In this document: positions 53,471-64,000 of the stretch, piece after piece
Numbering within the stretch: position 1 is the stretch's first letter
Layout of the letters: each line of letters opens with the position of its first letter
Assembly: GCA_003255065.1 (NCBI GenBank)
Contig: QAOA01007603.1
Coordinates: forward strand, 212,587-276,586
Source: Cercis canadensis
Lineage: Eukaryota; Streptophyta; Magnoliopsida; Fabales; Fabaceae
DNA length: 64,000 nucleotides
Direction of reading: 5' to 3'
Position numbers and translations under genes: made by a program
The notes under the pieces: generated by a model
Databases searched by the model: none
The model's input: the letters and a program-made list of their open reading frames with translations, nothing else
What the model was told of the DNA's origin: nothing

Positions 53471-56400
53471 TCAGAAGAGTATGTTGAGATATAGAATAAT
53501 CCATCCAGACATTGAGAAGATAGCAAAAACATGGACCCAGAACAGTACAGCAGCTGCATCCCTTCCACAACCTCTTAAATTGGCAACAGCACCTGTGAAT
53601 AAATTATATATTCAGAATAAAAACCAACGCTTATATAAAAGATAGAATGTCCATGCAAAGTCCAACTTAACATTAATTAGTATTGCAGCAAAAAAAGGAA
53701 ACTTACATTAATTATTGACTTTTAATTAATTTTAATAACAACCCACCACCCACAACCCCAACTCAAGAACAAACTTAAAACCGTGCTTATGTTTGTGATG
53801 TGTAGCGTGTAGCATATCAGAGTTTTTACTTTAATCCCAAGAACATACTAAAAAATGTCTCTAGAATGAGGAATGAGCGTTACCGGATAGGACAGATGTG
53901 GGCATTGTATGCTGAAGGAGTAGGACAAATCGGAACATCTTATCATTAGGAGGTAGGAAACCAAGCTTATCAGCCAACATGACAATGCCAAGTCCAGCAG
54001 GAGGCACTAAAACTAGCCGTGCAAAAATAATAGCAGCAGTTGTGCGGAAACCAAGTTTTGAACTTCCAGGTCCTGCAACAAAGACATAGTAAAGCCCAGC
54101 AAAGATTCATTTAAATGTTTGAGTGAATAGATCAGTTGACTTGAAACCAACAATAAGTAGAATATATATTATATTAAGACATTAATTTACCGTCAATAAG
54201 GTTTCCTCCCAATGCCAACAGAATGCAAGGAATCATTGCCTCCCTGATCAACAAGCAGTATTAGACGTTATCACTAATAATAGATTTAAAAGGACGCCCC
54301 TAGTTACAAAATTTATTATTGAGACAAAATCCTGATTGATTTGTATCATAAAACTATGACACATTCACCTTGTTCTGTATAACATATATTTCAAGTTTAT
54401 GGAGTGCTTCACAACCAAGATTGGCAAGATTTTTAGAATTATTTTCCAAGTATGGAAGTATTTACTACCTATATTCGCATTATAGTTGAAGGCAAGTGTT
54501 CGTAAGGTTGAAAACCGAAACTTAATCTCACATGGGAAGAGATGAACAATCAGGTGAAATTATGAGTCACTACAGATCTACTATCTTATTTCAAATTCAA
54601 ATGATAAAAATCTTTTACTATGTTGCTAAAATTTTGCAAATAAATAGGCTCAATTGCCAAATACATCAAGGCTTTTTTAATTACAAGGACTGGTACCAAT
54701 GGGATAACAAAAATGCCAATGCCAAAAATTGGTATCTTGTTCAATAGAATAAGGATTTCTGTTAAAAGAAAACAAACCAAAACTTTCCTAGCAACAACAA
54801 GTACAGAAATTTAAAAGCATCATCATACCCAAGAATCATGCAGCTGTCAGTAAAGAAGAATAGTGGAGCATCAGCTGTAAATATCAGTCCCTTCAGAAAT
54901 GGGACAGCACCAATTACCATGGCAAAAATCTGCATCGCATATGTTTCCAATAAAAAGATTAAATGATATGATCCTCTAAATCAATTCAGATTATATATGA
55001 AGAAAACACACATCCATATGCCTAATACCTGTAAGACTCAGCGTTACTTATGCAGATATAAACTAACAGAAAATTATATAAAACTATTCTGGCATTGCCT
55101 AGTCTCTCTCAACTATTTGAAAGAAACAGCATTACTTATACAGGTATAGAGAAGTAATATGTAGAAAGGAAGGTAACCATAGGTAGGCTTCAGAAAAAAT
55201 ATTCATAACCACCTTCTTCTGGATCAAGATGCCTCTATTCCACAGGCAATCCAGATTCTCAGCGCACAAATTTGTTACTCTAAATTGTGTACCAAATATA
55301 TTAGAAAACATGTCATGGATGAATCAGGTTACCCTAACAACACAAGAATGGTATAGATTGTACCTTCATTCACACACACACACACACATACAAAAAGGAG
55401 AAAGATGGGAGCAATCACTCAGTATATAAATTGTGAAGAATTAATCATATGAATTAAGTTGAATAAGGTGAAGCTTACTGATGCAATAATAGGAGGTTGC
55501 AGAATTTGCTCAAGCTTCAACTTGTCATATAGGAAAGCGAAGAAACCTTTAATCTGCAGAAACAATCATGTGTTGTTAAAGAACATAACATAATAAAAAT
55601 GAGTTGGTTAATGGACACTGAAAACTTGAAAGCTTAAATATACAAAACAAAACCATCATCCAAAATTCAGAAGCCAAAAGAATATTAGACTTGGATGACA
55701 AAGACAACAAATCCATATTCATAACTTGGCAGAATGCATGTCCAGTTTATAGAACAAAATTATGATACTGACTTTCAACTTTCATGAAAACAACATGAAA
55801 CTAGTTGTTACACATATAACATGAATTCGCATCAGCACAAGACATGGTAGTCAGTGCTATAGCCCAAGGTGTAATCTGGTTACAAAAGTGAAAAAGCAGT
55901 TTACTGGAGAAAATAATATTTCCCATATCAAAATGTCATTGTCTTGTAAACAGTTAACTTCTTCCTTCCCCTTTCCCCTTCCCACCTCCCAAAGAGCAAA
56001 CAATGCAATTTTCATCTATCACTTCATCAAATCATGCAAAATTTTTTTGCAGTTTCAGAGATGTGTCATTCTCACCTTTCCTTTCTTTGAATCATTTGAA
56101 ACTATTGAAGTGACCTCCTCCTTCTGATTAAGTAATGGAACTTGTTCAGCTGAGCCATCACCTTTTGCAGTGCTCTTTAAGGGAAGACTTTCATTATCAA
56201 TGTCAAAGGTGCCTTCAGGAGGAGGCGCCAACATATTAAATACATATGTGTATAGGATGATAGCACCGACCTAAGACAAATCAAAATTAAGAATTCCTGT
56301 CTAGTACTAGTTTTTGTTTTACAGGCAGTAAAGTTTCTAGAACTGATATAAACATATAAACTTGTCTAAACTATAATAAAGGGACCAAAATAAAGAAAGC

Positions 56401-57524
56401 TTATATATTTGAAATTGCTTAAGAATTGAATGAATTATTAGTTAAACCAAATATATTAACAACAGAGACAAGATGAAGTGGTCAAAAAGATAAGTAAAAC
56501 ATACCCACTGGCCAAATGATATATAAGCAGTTCCATCTGTGCTACATTTCAGTGTGTCTCCAAAAGGATTGGATTTGTCTCTGCATAAGGCAGCAATCAG
56601 GACAAGTGGCACGTTCCCAATATTCCCTGTATCAGAGTTTGCAATAATATGATTCAAGAAAAACCAGCACATATGACAGAAAAACAACATAATGAGAGGA
56701 GCAGTTTAGGTGACATTTATGAAACTCAAATATAAGGAAAACAGTCCTGTTGCAGTAAAGAAAAGCCGCCCGTATCTGTTATATGAAGTATCAAGTGGAT
56801 TTGACAATGCTATGCAATGCTGTATCCAAGGATAGCAGTTTCAGAGTATAACTAAATTGGTCCTGGTGTATTAAGGTCTATAAATATAATTTTATTGGTG
56901 AAGCTGGTTGAGGTGAATTGGCTTACCGATTCCAATTTGTACGATTGTAAACTTGAAGAAAGGGTATGGTGGACGGACAATGGAGGCAACAACGAAACCA
57001 ATCAGCGACCCTGATATTGAACCCAGAAGAACATTCGCGGGAATAAACCACCTGCAAACATGACATAAGCTCTCTCTCTAAATACCAAAGCCTAAAACCT
57101 TGAGTTGGTAACTGGTATATATATGAATAAAGGAAAAAGTGTGGAGCTTTATAGTAGTTACCATTGAATCATCTTCTCCAAAGTAACAGCTTGGCCAAGT
57201 TGAGAGAATATCAAGCATGGTAGCAAAAGAGAAAAGACCAACTGCATGGTCCCAGAAAGTGGGTGAGTAGGCAAAAATCGTTTGAATAGCAAAAGTTGAG
57301 ATTTTAAGAAGAATGGATTATGAGATGAGAGAGGTTACCGCATTTAAGAGCTTTCTTCCACTAGCGGGAAAAATGTTAACATATTTGGAAGCCATAAGAA
57401 ATCCCAAAAAGCACATTGTGAATACTTTTGCAATTGGTAATACAGCGATTTTGATAGAGGCCAATACAGACTGTCCTCCTCCCTGATTTCCCACTTCCGA
57501 CAGAAAACTTTGCATCGTTTCCAT
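53471..57524 (-). CDS. PILS: PIN-LIKES (PILS) auxin transport facilitator, 10 exons
   Basis: Known role of the family: auxin carriers of the endoplasmic reticulum that control nuclear auxin availability. Minus-strand CDS: 57524-57339, 57241-57162, 57051-56927, 56626-56505, 56270-56076, 55553-55479, 54929-54829, 54243-54191, 54072-53884, 53592-53471. All introns are GT-AG and phases fit, giving 353 residues and a TGA. Start METMQSFLSEV at 57524 is the first in-frame ATG. Conserved blocks: FLGFLMASKYVNIFPASGRK, LPCLIFSQLGQAVTLEKMI, IGNIGNVPLVLI, YISFGQWVGAIILYTYV, LAPPPEGTFDID, VPFLKGLIFTADAPLFFFTD, ILLALGGNL, LVLVPPAGLGIVMLADKLGF, LLLQHTMPTSVLSGAVANLR, and the end GWIILYLNILF. Hydrophobic segments on both sides surround a short cytosolic loop (exon 5). 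Slightly shorter than the usual ~390-450. Exon counts agree with PILS genes of this subgroup. Confidence 0.95.
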
Positions 57525-57540
57525 GTTTTTTTTTTCTTCT

Positions 57541-57561
57541 TCAGATAAATGGTCCACGCAT
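57541..57561 (-). promoter_or_regulatory. Short upstream ORF in the PILS leader
   Basis: ATG at 57561 (minus) reads MRGPFI and stops at TGA 57541-57543, 16 bases before the PILS start codon, in another frame. Such a close uORF could lower translation of the main frame; this is inference. Confidence 0.5.
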
Positions 57562-57586
57562 CCACCAACCAATGCTTGAAGCCGTT

Positions 57587-58225
57587 CTACAGAAACACAC
57601 GAACAGGAGGACCAAACCTTTCCTTTTGATTTTGAATTCCAGAGAAATTTCAGCCAATGAAATTGGAATCCAGAGAATTAGAAGATCGCAAAGGAAAGTA
57701 AAGGTCTCTTTCTGGTGGTTCACGAAGGTCCCGTGTTGACTGTTGAGGAGGAGTTGTGGAGCATGAACCAACGTAAGCGTCACCGTCCCCGTCACGCAGG
57801 GATTCCCAGTGGCAGTGGACTGTGAAAATTGCCTACAAATTTAATCCTTATCTTAATCAGATACTTTCTTAACAGAATTGAATGAATTATGGAGTCTCTT
57901 CTCTGTGTCCTCTGCATATGAATCTCTCTGCCGAAAAGCAAGGGTGGAAAACGAAAAGAAAACGAATCCCATTAAAATTAATATATATAACTGATAAGCA
58001 AGGGAGTTGGTAATGAGATATTATGGAATGACCGGTGGACGGTAGTTAGAGGAGCAGTAGCAGTAGCACTAGCACTAGCGGTCAACATTGAACTGGAAGG
58101 TATATATCCCAATTCCCAAACACTCCCGTTAACATTTTATATTCCAAAAATTCCAGCACCAAATAATAATAATAATTGCAAAAGATATATATTATTTTGT
58201 TCACAAAATTAAAAAGAGAACTCAC
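57587..58225 (-). other. Probable intron in the PILS 5' leader
   Basis: Donor CGACG|GTGAGTTCTC at 58226/58225 and acceptor TTTCTGTAG|AACGGC at 57587/57586 on the minus strand would remove 639 bases, leaving a leader exon that starts near 58290-58300. Leader introns are common in this family, but no transcript supports it here. Confidence 0.45.
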
Positions 58226-58299
58226 CGTCGAGTATGGAGACGTGGAGGTGCAGAAGAGAAACAGAGACTGGTATGTTACCCTCTCTCTCTTGCCTCAAA

Positions 58300-60211
58300 A
58301 CTCAAAAGCCTGCGTTGCTTCTTATTATCCCTGATTGATGTCACTTTTGGATGCTATCTGGTAAATTACGAATACGGGCTTAATACAAACTACAAGTCCG
58401 AATACGAATAGGGATATTAGAAATTTAGAAGAAAAAAAAATCACATTCACATTCACAGAGTAGTATAATAGTAGTAGTATTTGACTGGATTTCTGTGGCA
58501 AGCTATATCCAACTAAGTTTGTGGATGGACGTTTATACCCTTGAGTTTGAGTTATGAAGAGTTTCCGTACCAACGGAAATTTCGTGGTAAGTGCATCTAT
58601 CGCGTATTGTATTCGTGATCACGATGAAGATGATGATCTATCATGTATCTTACTCTTAGTATCTATCTACCCTTACACGAAAAAGGTTCCCAATGGATCT
58701 AATTTTATCCCTTACACATGTCATTCATTTATTGGTTATTTTTATATAATATGACATACTACATAAATATTAAAAGTATCTAAAAAATTTCCCTTTTATT
58801 TTTATTTTTTCGCTTTCAAATAAAAAAATTGAATTTAGTTTTCCTTTTTTCTAACTTGTTATCACAAGGGTGCACGTGGATCCTTTTAAAACATATCGGT
58901 CTCACTCATATTCTTTTCCTTTTTTTTCTATTACTTTTTGTTGTTTCTTTGGTACACTTGGTTTGTTATTTCAATAAATCTGAATATCGAATACTTTGTT
59001 GTTGCTTTCATTTCAGTTTTTCTTTGTTGCAAAAGTTTTTTTTTCCTTATTTATATATAAATAATAAATGTAATTGTAATCAAAAAAAATTAATTTTATG
59101 ACTAAGAGCACAAGTATGCTTTATTGAAGTAGATTTCTCTCTCTTCTTATAAGTTAGCATAGGTCTTTTTTTAAAAATATAAAAATATATCAATGATAAA
59201 GTCATATTTACAATTATTGAAAAAAAAAATTATGAGGAATATTATTAAAAATATAATATATTTATATGACAACTTGAATATTCATATCCCTAACCTTTCA
59301 AAAAATATATAAATTTTTTATCATTAGACTATACCTGATTTCTTTAGAGAGTGATTACTTGTAGTATTATAGTTAGTAGATATCCATTTATTTTGTCACA
59401 TTTTAACTAGTCAATTCTCCAATGTAGTCAAGTAACTTTTTTTTTTTTTGGTATGGAGTCGAGTTAAATATAGTATAATGACATATGTGTTTTATAATAA
59501 AACATATACTAGATTTTAAATTCATTAATTTTAAAGATAATATATGACTAATAAAATATAGTATAATGACATATGTGTTTTATAATAGAATTTTACTAGT
59601 GAGCTAATTAGCTAATCAATCATGCCACTGAACTCAACTCTAGGAGACTAGGATAGACAATGCATGTGGGTGATAATAATTTATGACGTTGAATAGATCA
59701 CGTTTAGCCTTTATTACTAGTTTATACAATATTCAGTACTGTCTTTTTTTTTTTTTTTAAGGAAACAGTAGCAGAAAGTCTAATTTTTTTGGCCATTAAA
59801 TAAATAAAACTGAATTTTTTTAGTTAGGATAATATGAGGGATTAATAGAGATTTAAACCTAGACTTGCTTTTTAAGAAATTTCAAGAAAAATCTGATTTT
59901 CAATGCAACTAAAAATGATTTATGAATTAGAATATCATTAAAAATTGAAGTAATCATGATATTCTCTATTGCTTTTTGAGTTAAAAGATCTAGCTTAAGA
60001 TTCCGCACCTTTCAAGTATTGAGTTCAAGCTCCCCGTGACAAAAAATCCTATTTGGTGGGCAACTCTCATAAGAGACATCCCACACCTAGGGACTAATTG
60101 AGTAGCTTACTCTATAAGCTAAAAAAGTGCCCTTAAGATAATCCTCTAGGTAAGCCTCTATATATGTACCTCCTCGTAGGATCTCAAGCATGCTATTGGC
60201 GACATGTCCAA
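58300..60211. other. AT-rich intergenic region upstream of the PILS gene
   Basis: The PILS promoter should lie in the first part. A short direct repeat is present (ATAGTATAATGACATATGTG at ~59470-59490 and ~59560-59580, both followed by TTTTATAATA). Frames at 58554-58754 and 58829-59101 have no motif and no codon bias I can see. Confidence 0.5.
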
Positions 60212-60768
60212 AAATATTAGAGTATCCTATCATTACTACTATTTTGCCAACCAAAAGAAAACAGAGATAGTTAATTATTTTTATAATAGAAAAATATTAT
60301 TGTCTAAGCACAATTCACTTAATTTGGTTTGGGAAACAATATTCACACTTTTAGTCACAAGTGATAAAAAGTGATAAGAGGGAGGGAGGGAGTGTGATTA
60401 TTTGTTGAGTGATAAGATTAAAGTCATTGAAATGAATTACATGTGTGACATGGTCCCCTCATTCCATGAACATTGAAATATTCTATTTCNAAATATTAGA
60501 GTATCCTATCATTACTACTATTTTGCCAACCAAAAGAAAACAGAGATAGTTAATTATTTTTATAATAGAAAAATATTATTGTCTAAGCACAATTCACTTA
60601 ATTTGGTTTGGGAAACAATATTCACACTTTTAGTCACAAGTGATAAAAAGTGATAAGAGGGAGGGAGGGAGTGTGATTATTTGTTGAGTGATAAGATTAA
60701 AGTCATTGAAATGAATTACATGTGTGACATGGTCCCCTCATTCCATGAACATTGAAATATTCTATTTC
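60212..60768. repeat. 278 bp direct duplication flanking a single N (probable assembly overlap)
   Basis: 60212-60489 and 60491-60768 are both 278 bp and, by eye, identical, with N at 60490. The same signature as at the four other single-N positions. Confidence 0.9.
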
Positions 60769-60827
60769 TTGATCATGAATTAGAGGAGCTGTCATGTTAT
60801 GGTCTGCAGTTAATTTTCTTTATTTTA

Positions 60828-60829
<2 letters not shown>

Positions 60830-60885
<56 letters not shown>
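60830..60885. repeat. Compound microsatellite (TA)n(GA)n
   Basis: About 16 TA units followed directly by about 12 GA units. No gene nearby. Length polymorphism is expected. Confidence 0.95.
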
Positions 60886-61510
60886 TAATGCTATGTGTAA
60901 TATTAAAAACTGTAATAATATCTTACATATATTTTGCCTATATGATAATATTTAAATCTAATTAAATTTACTTAAATTATAATTATACCCACGTAATTTT
61001 TTTCTAATGACTCAAATAAAACTATCTCAACTAATATGGATAGTGACATCCGCTACATACTATGTCAAAATCATTTCTCATACATATGGCAAATTCTGGA
61101 CGTTATGTATATAAATTTTGTTTAGGATCGATGTGACATCTTTTTTGTCTGCTGTATTGACAGGTAAGGTTTTGGTCGTTTTTGGTGGAATCCATTTATC
61201 ACGAAACTTCAACCTGTCGTAGAATCATAGTTTGGTCCCACGCAGACTTGAGAGTTGATAAAAGGATGGACACAAACAGATAAAACTTGTAACATTAATG
61301 TGGGTGATTTTTTTTTTTTTTTTATATATAAAAATTTAAGATGAGATAAAGTTATCTTATTTTTAGAACATGCTATATGTTTTAACAAGCTTCACAATAA
61401 TATTTATAAATCGTTTATTAAAAGAGATTGTTAGGAGCCAAAATTAAACCTAGGCCACTAACATAACAATCTAGATGTAAGTTTATATAAAATGTCAAAG
61501 TATTTTTTTC
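60886..61510. other. AT-rich spacer
   Basis: No gene or clear repeat. T-run at ~61311-61323. Confidence 0.5.
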
Positions 61511-62368
61511 TAAGGGTATGTTTGGGAGTTCTTTTGGAGGGGAAAGGAGAGGAATGAGAGAGTTCACTTCCTTGTTTGGGAGTTTTAAGTTTGAAAGGGG
61601 AAGGAGACCAAGGGTTAAACTTTGACCCTTGCACTCCTTTTTTCATTCACAAATTTCAACCCCCCAAATTGGGGGGTTTGGAGGGGTAGAGAATTAATTT
61701 ACTAATTTACCCATACTGTCTGCCACCATTGAATTGTTGGATAAGAAAAGAAAGCAAAAAAGTTGAAGTTTTATGTTTAAATTGTAATTCTTTTATATTT
61801 CTAATTAAAANNNNNNNNNNNNNNNNNNNNNNNNNNNNNNNNNNNNNNNNNNNNNNNNNNNNNNNNNNNNNNNNNNNNNNNNNNNNNNNNNNNNNNNNNN
61901 NNNNNNNNNNNNNNNNNNNNNNNNNNNNNNNNNNNNNNNNNNNNNNNNNNNNNNNNNNNNNNNNNNNNNNNNNNNNNNNNNNNNNNNNNNNNNNNNNNNN
62001 NNNNNNNNNNNNNNTTTTTTCATTAGATGGATATAATTAAAATTTTTAATTAGAAATATAAAAGAATTACAATTTAAACATAAAACTTCAAATTTTTTGC
62101 TTTCTTTTCTTATCCAACAATTCAATGGTGGCAGACAGTATGGGTAAATTAGTAAACTAATTCTCTACCCCTCCAAACCCCCCAATTTGGGGGGTTGAAA
62201 TTTGTGAATGAAAAAAGGAGTGCAAGGGTCAAAGTTTAACCNTTCATTTTCCTCATTTTAATCATCCAAACAAAGGAGAGGAAAACCCCTCCCTTTCCTT
62301 TCCCTTCCTTTCCCTCCCTTTCCTCTCCTCTCCCCTCCCCTCCAAAAAAACTCTCAAACAGAGCCTAA
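61511..62368. mobile_element. PIF/Harbinger (Tourist)-like foldback element with a gap in the centre
   Basis: Starts GGGTATGTTTGGGAG at 61514 and ends CTCTCAAACAGAGCC at 62365, flanked by TAA on both sides (61511-61513, 62366-62368), the 3 bp target type of PIF/Harbinger. Arms are long: 61613-61810 is the inverted copy of ~62029-62241 (GGTTAAACTTTGACCCTTGC / GCAAGGGTCAAAGTTTAACC), so the whole insertion is a giant hairpin. N's fill 61811-62014, and another single N is at 62242. The gap sits exactly at the hairpin centre, so the loop sequence and true length are unknown. Confidence 0.75.
61811..62014. other. Assembly gap (204 N)
   Basis: Unknown bases at the centre of an inverted repeat; the apparent open frames running across it are artefacts. 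Confidence 0.98.
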
Positions 62369-62580
62369 GGGTTTGTTTGAAAGTTTTTTTAGAGGGGAAA
62401 GGAGAGGAGATGAGAGGAGAGGAGAGGAATAAAATTCTCCTCTCCTTTGTTTGGGAGATTTCACTTGAAAAAGGAAAGGAAACAGGAGGACTAATTGTAA
62501 CCCTCGGAGTCCTTTTTTGTCCAATTCCCTTGTTCCTCCAAATTGGAGTGTTTGGAGAACCTCTAACAATAACTATTATA
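62369..62580 (+). mobile_element. Second, one-ended copy of the same foldback family
   Basis: Starts GGGTTTGTTTGAAAG directly after the TAA at 62366-62368 and continues like the left end of the previous element (AGAGGGGAAAGGAGAGGAG, TTGTTTGGGAGA, ACCCTCGGAGTCCTTTTTTG, CCTCCAAATTGGAGTGTTTGG). No right end is visible, so it is truncated, or the first element inserted at the terminus of an older copy. Confidence 0.65.
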
Positions 62581-62589
62581 TCCCTTTAG

Positions 62590-62790
62590 TTTTTGAAAAT
62601 TCCTCACCCATATCCCACAAATCCACGACACATTCCTCTCCCCTCCCCCCTCTCTCGGTTTGCGCCTCTCTCTAGAAACAAACCCAACATCGACGCCGTC
62701 GATCGCCGTCACCGATTTTCGTCACGATCACCATCACCGGTTGCCGTCACAGTCACCCATTGCCTTTGCAGTCCACTTCCAGGTAAACCT
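62590..62790 (+). other. Possible 5' leader of an unidentified gene
   Basis: Abrupt change to C-rich, CpG-containing sequence (CATCGACGCCGTCGATCGCC), typical of a plant 5' UTR or first exon, ending in a good donor CTTCCAG|GTAAACC at ~62784. The open frame 62593-62802 has no recognised motif and runs over the donor. No downstream exon is identifiable before the window ends. Confidence 0.35.
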
Positions 62791-64000
62791 TCTTCCATTT
62801 AGAAGATGAAATTGGGATGTCTCTGAGTAGATTCTAACTCCTCTTCAACCATGTATGGGATTCACAAAGTGGTGGGTTTCCCTTTCACGCACCTAACCCT
62901 TTGATTAGTTTAGAGAATTCCTAGCATGTATTGGTAATTTGACAGTAATCCCAGGTTTATTTTGTTGTTGCTTTTATTATGACATAGAGATGTAGTTCTA
63001 CTAAACAATAGAATTTCTTGTTGCAATGGCTTATTCTTGTTGCAGTGTGGTATGAAAATTATGAAAAAATGATTTACTACAGTCTTTTATGTTTCTTATT
63101 TGTAGTGTATCATGTAATCTTTTAAGTTCCCCTGTTCGTGTAGAATAGTGTTGAATTTGGTACAGGAATTCTATTTCAATTTTGCCTCCATGAAAGATTT
63201 GTGAGCATAAGATGTGTAACATTGGCAACATGATCTAGTATTTTTATTTAGGCCTTGTCAATGAGAGGGTCTTAAGTTATGTTAATTGTCATCATTTTTT
63301 TTGAAGCTGGTTTAGTTCTCAGTTCAGTTATTGCAGCTCTCAATGCAAAGGATTTTTCCCATTTTTATTTTTTAGAAATATGGTTTATTCTTATTGCAAT
63401 GGTGTCTGCATGCTCTACTGTAATTTGCTAGATTTGATTGTAGTTCAAGTCTTTCATGAAACTTAGCTGAATATGTAGGAAAGTGGAGCCCCCTTCCATC
63501 CACAAATGGTTTCTATTTTAGCCTGACAACTGCGTTGCCCTGTCATGCTAAGTAAAGTTTTCTTTTCGAAAGGAAGTGGTCTTCTAACTGTTGGTTGGCT
63601 TTATTCTGAAAAGGCCGTGTTCTAATTTTATCACATGAATCTCAAATGATTTTTTGTGTGACTGAATTTTTTGGTCAATTCTATATGAATTTTATTACAT
63701 TTTGATGTAGATTGTCCCATTAGTGTAGTTAGGAATAAGAGTGAAAAGTGATGAGAATCTTTGACACAAGCATGCACAAAAAGAAATCTAGCACTCAAGT
63801 TAGGCAACATTTTTGTCAGTATTAAGAGGTTTATCACTAACTTTATAGAGCATACTATGATGCTTATAGAGCAAGTGGGCTAAAACCCAAGTTCATATAT
63901 GACTTGTTATTCAATTTGTTTCCTACAAATGCATAAACTGATCCTTATTGGTGTATTGCTGTCTCCCAATAAATTGAAAACTGAAAAGTATTTAAAGAGA
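62791..64000. other. Unassigned region at the window end (possible intron)
   Basis: T-rich sequence with normal intron-like composition and no recognisable coding segment or repeat. If 62590-62783 is a first exon, this is its intron. Confidence 0.35.

Noticed and set aside
57525-57572. Longer PILS start reading MVGGCVDHL
   Set aside because: The codon at 57572 on the minus strand is TTG, not ATG; the first in-frame ATG is at 57524.
61729-62125. Open frames running through the N block
   Set aside because: They consist mostly of unknown residues and their ends are inverted copies of each other.

Overview
The window looks like nuclear DNA of a eudicot plant. It is AT-rich and carries plant-type retroelements (an L1-type LINE with an RNase H domain, Athila-like and Reina-like Ty3/gypsy copies, a TRIM), a Mutator-like element with a plant mobile domain gene, and two ordinary plant genes (a RING-H2 E3 ligase and a PIN-LIKES auxin carrier). 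I cannot name the species.

Layout. 1-5622: decayed LINE (ORF1 end, endonuclease, reverse transcriptase, zf-RVT, RNase H, poly-A). 5633-12878: non-autonomous LTR element on the minus strand, with tandem repeats inside; its right LTR is split by a ~4.4 kb insertion holding exon fragments of a captured gene. 14479-35047: a 20.6 kb Mutator-like element (MULE) with ~450 bp terminal inverted repeats and a near-perfect 9 bp target duplication. It carries a plus-strand plant mobile domain gene (15139-19231) facing a minus-strand mudrA-like transposase, with a long foldback between the converging genes. An Athila-like retrotransposon (23363-33655) broke the transposase, and a 1 kb hAT-like element sits inside that. 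35961-40028: TG...CA element, probably a giant solo LTR. 40559-41850: tandem 648 bp duplication. 41899-46911: TRIM LTRs joined at the primer-binding site to a decayed Reina-like chromovirus. 50433-52130: RING-H2 gene. 53471-57524: ten-exon PIN-LIKES gene on the minus strand. 58000-64000: AT-rich spacer, microsatellites, a large foldback element with a sequence gap, and a possible 5' leader of another gene.

Only the RING-H2 and PIN-LIKES genes look intact. They do not obviously work together; they are convergent neighbours separated by ~1.3 kb. Nearly all of 1-47000 is nested mobile DNA, with stops that mostly fit C-to-T decay.

Caution on assembly: five single-N positions (1972, 18150, 21977, 24670, 60490) are each flanked by two equal-length, nearly identical direct copies. 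These are best read as unmerged contig overlaps, not biological duplications.
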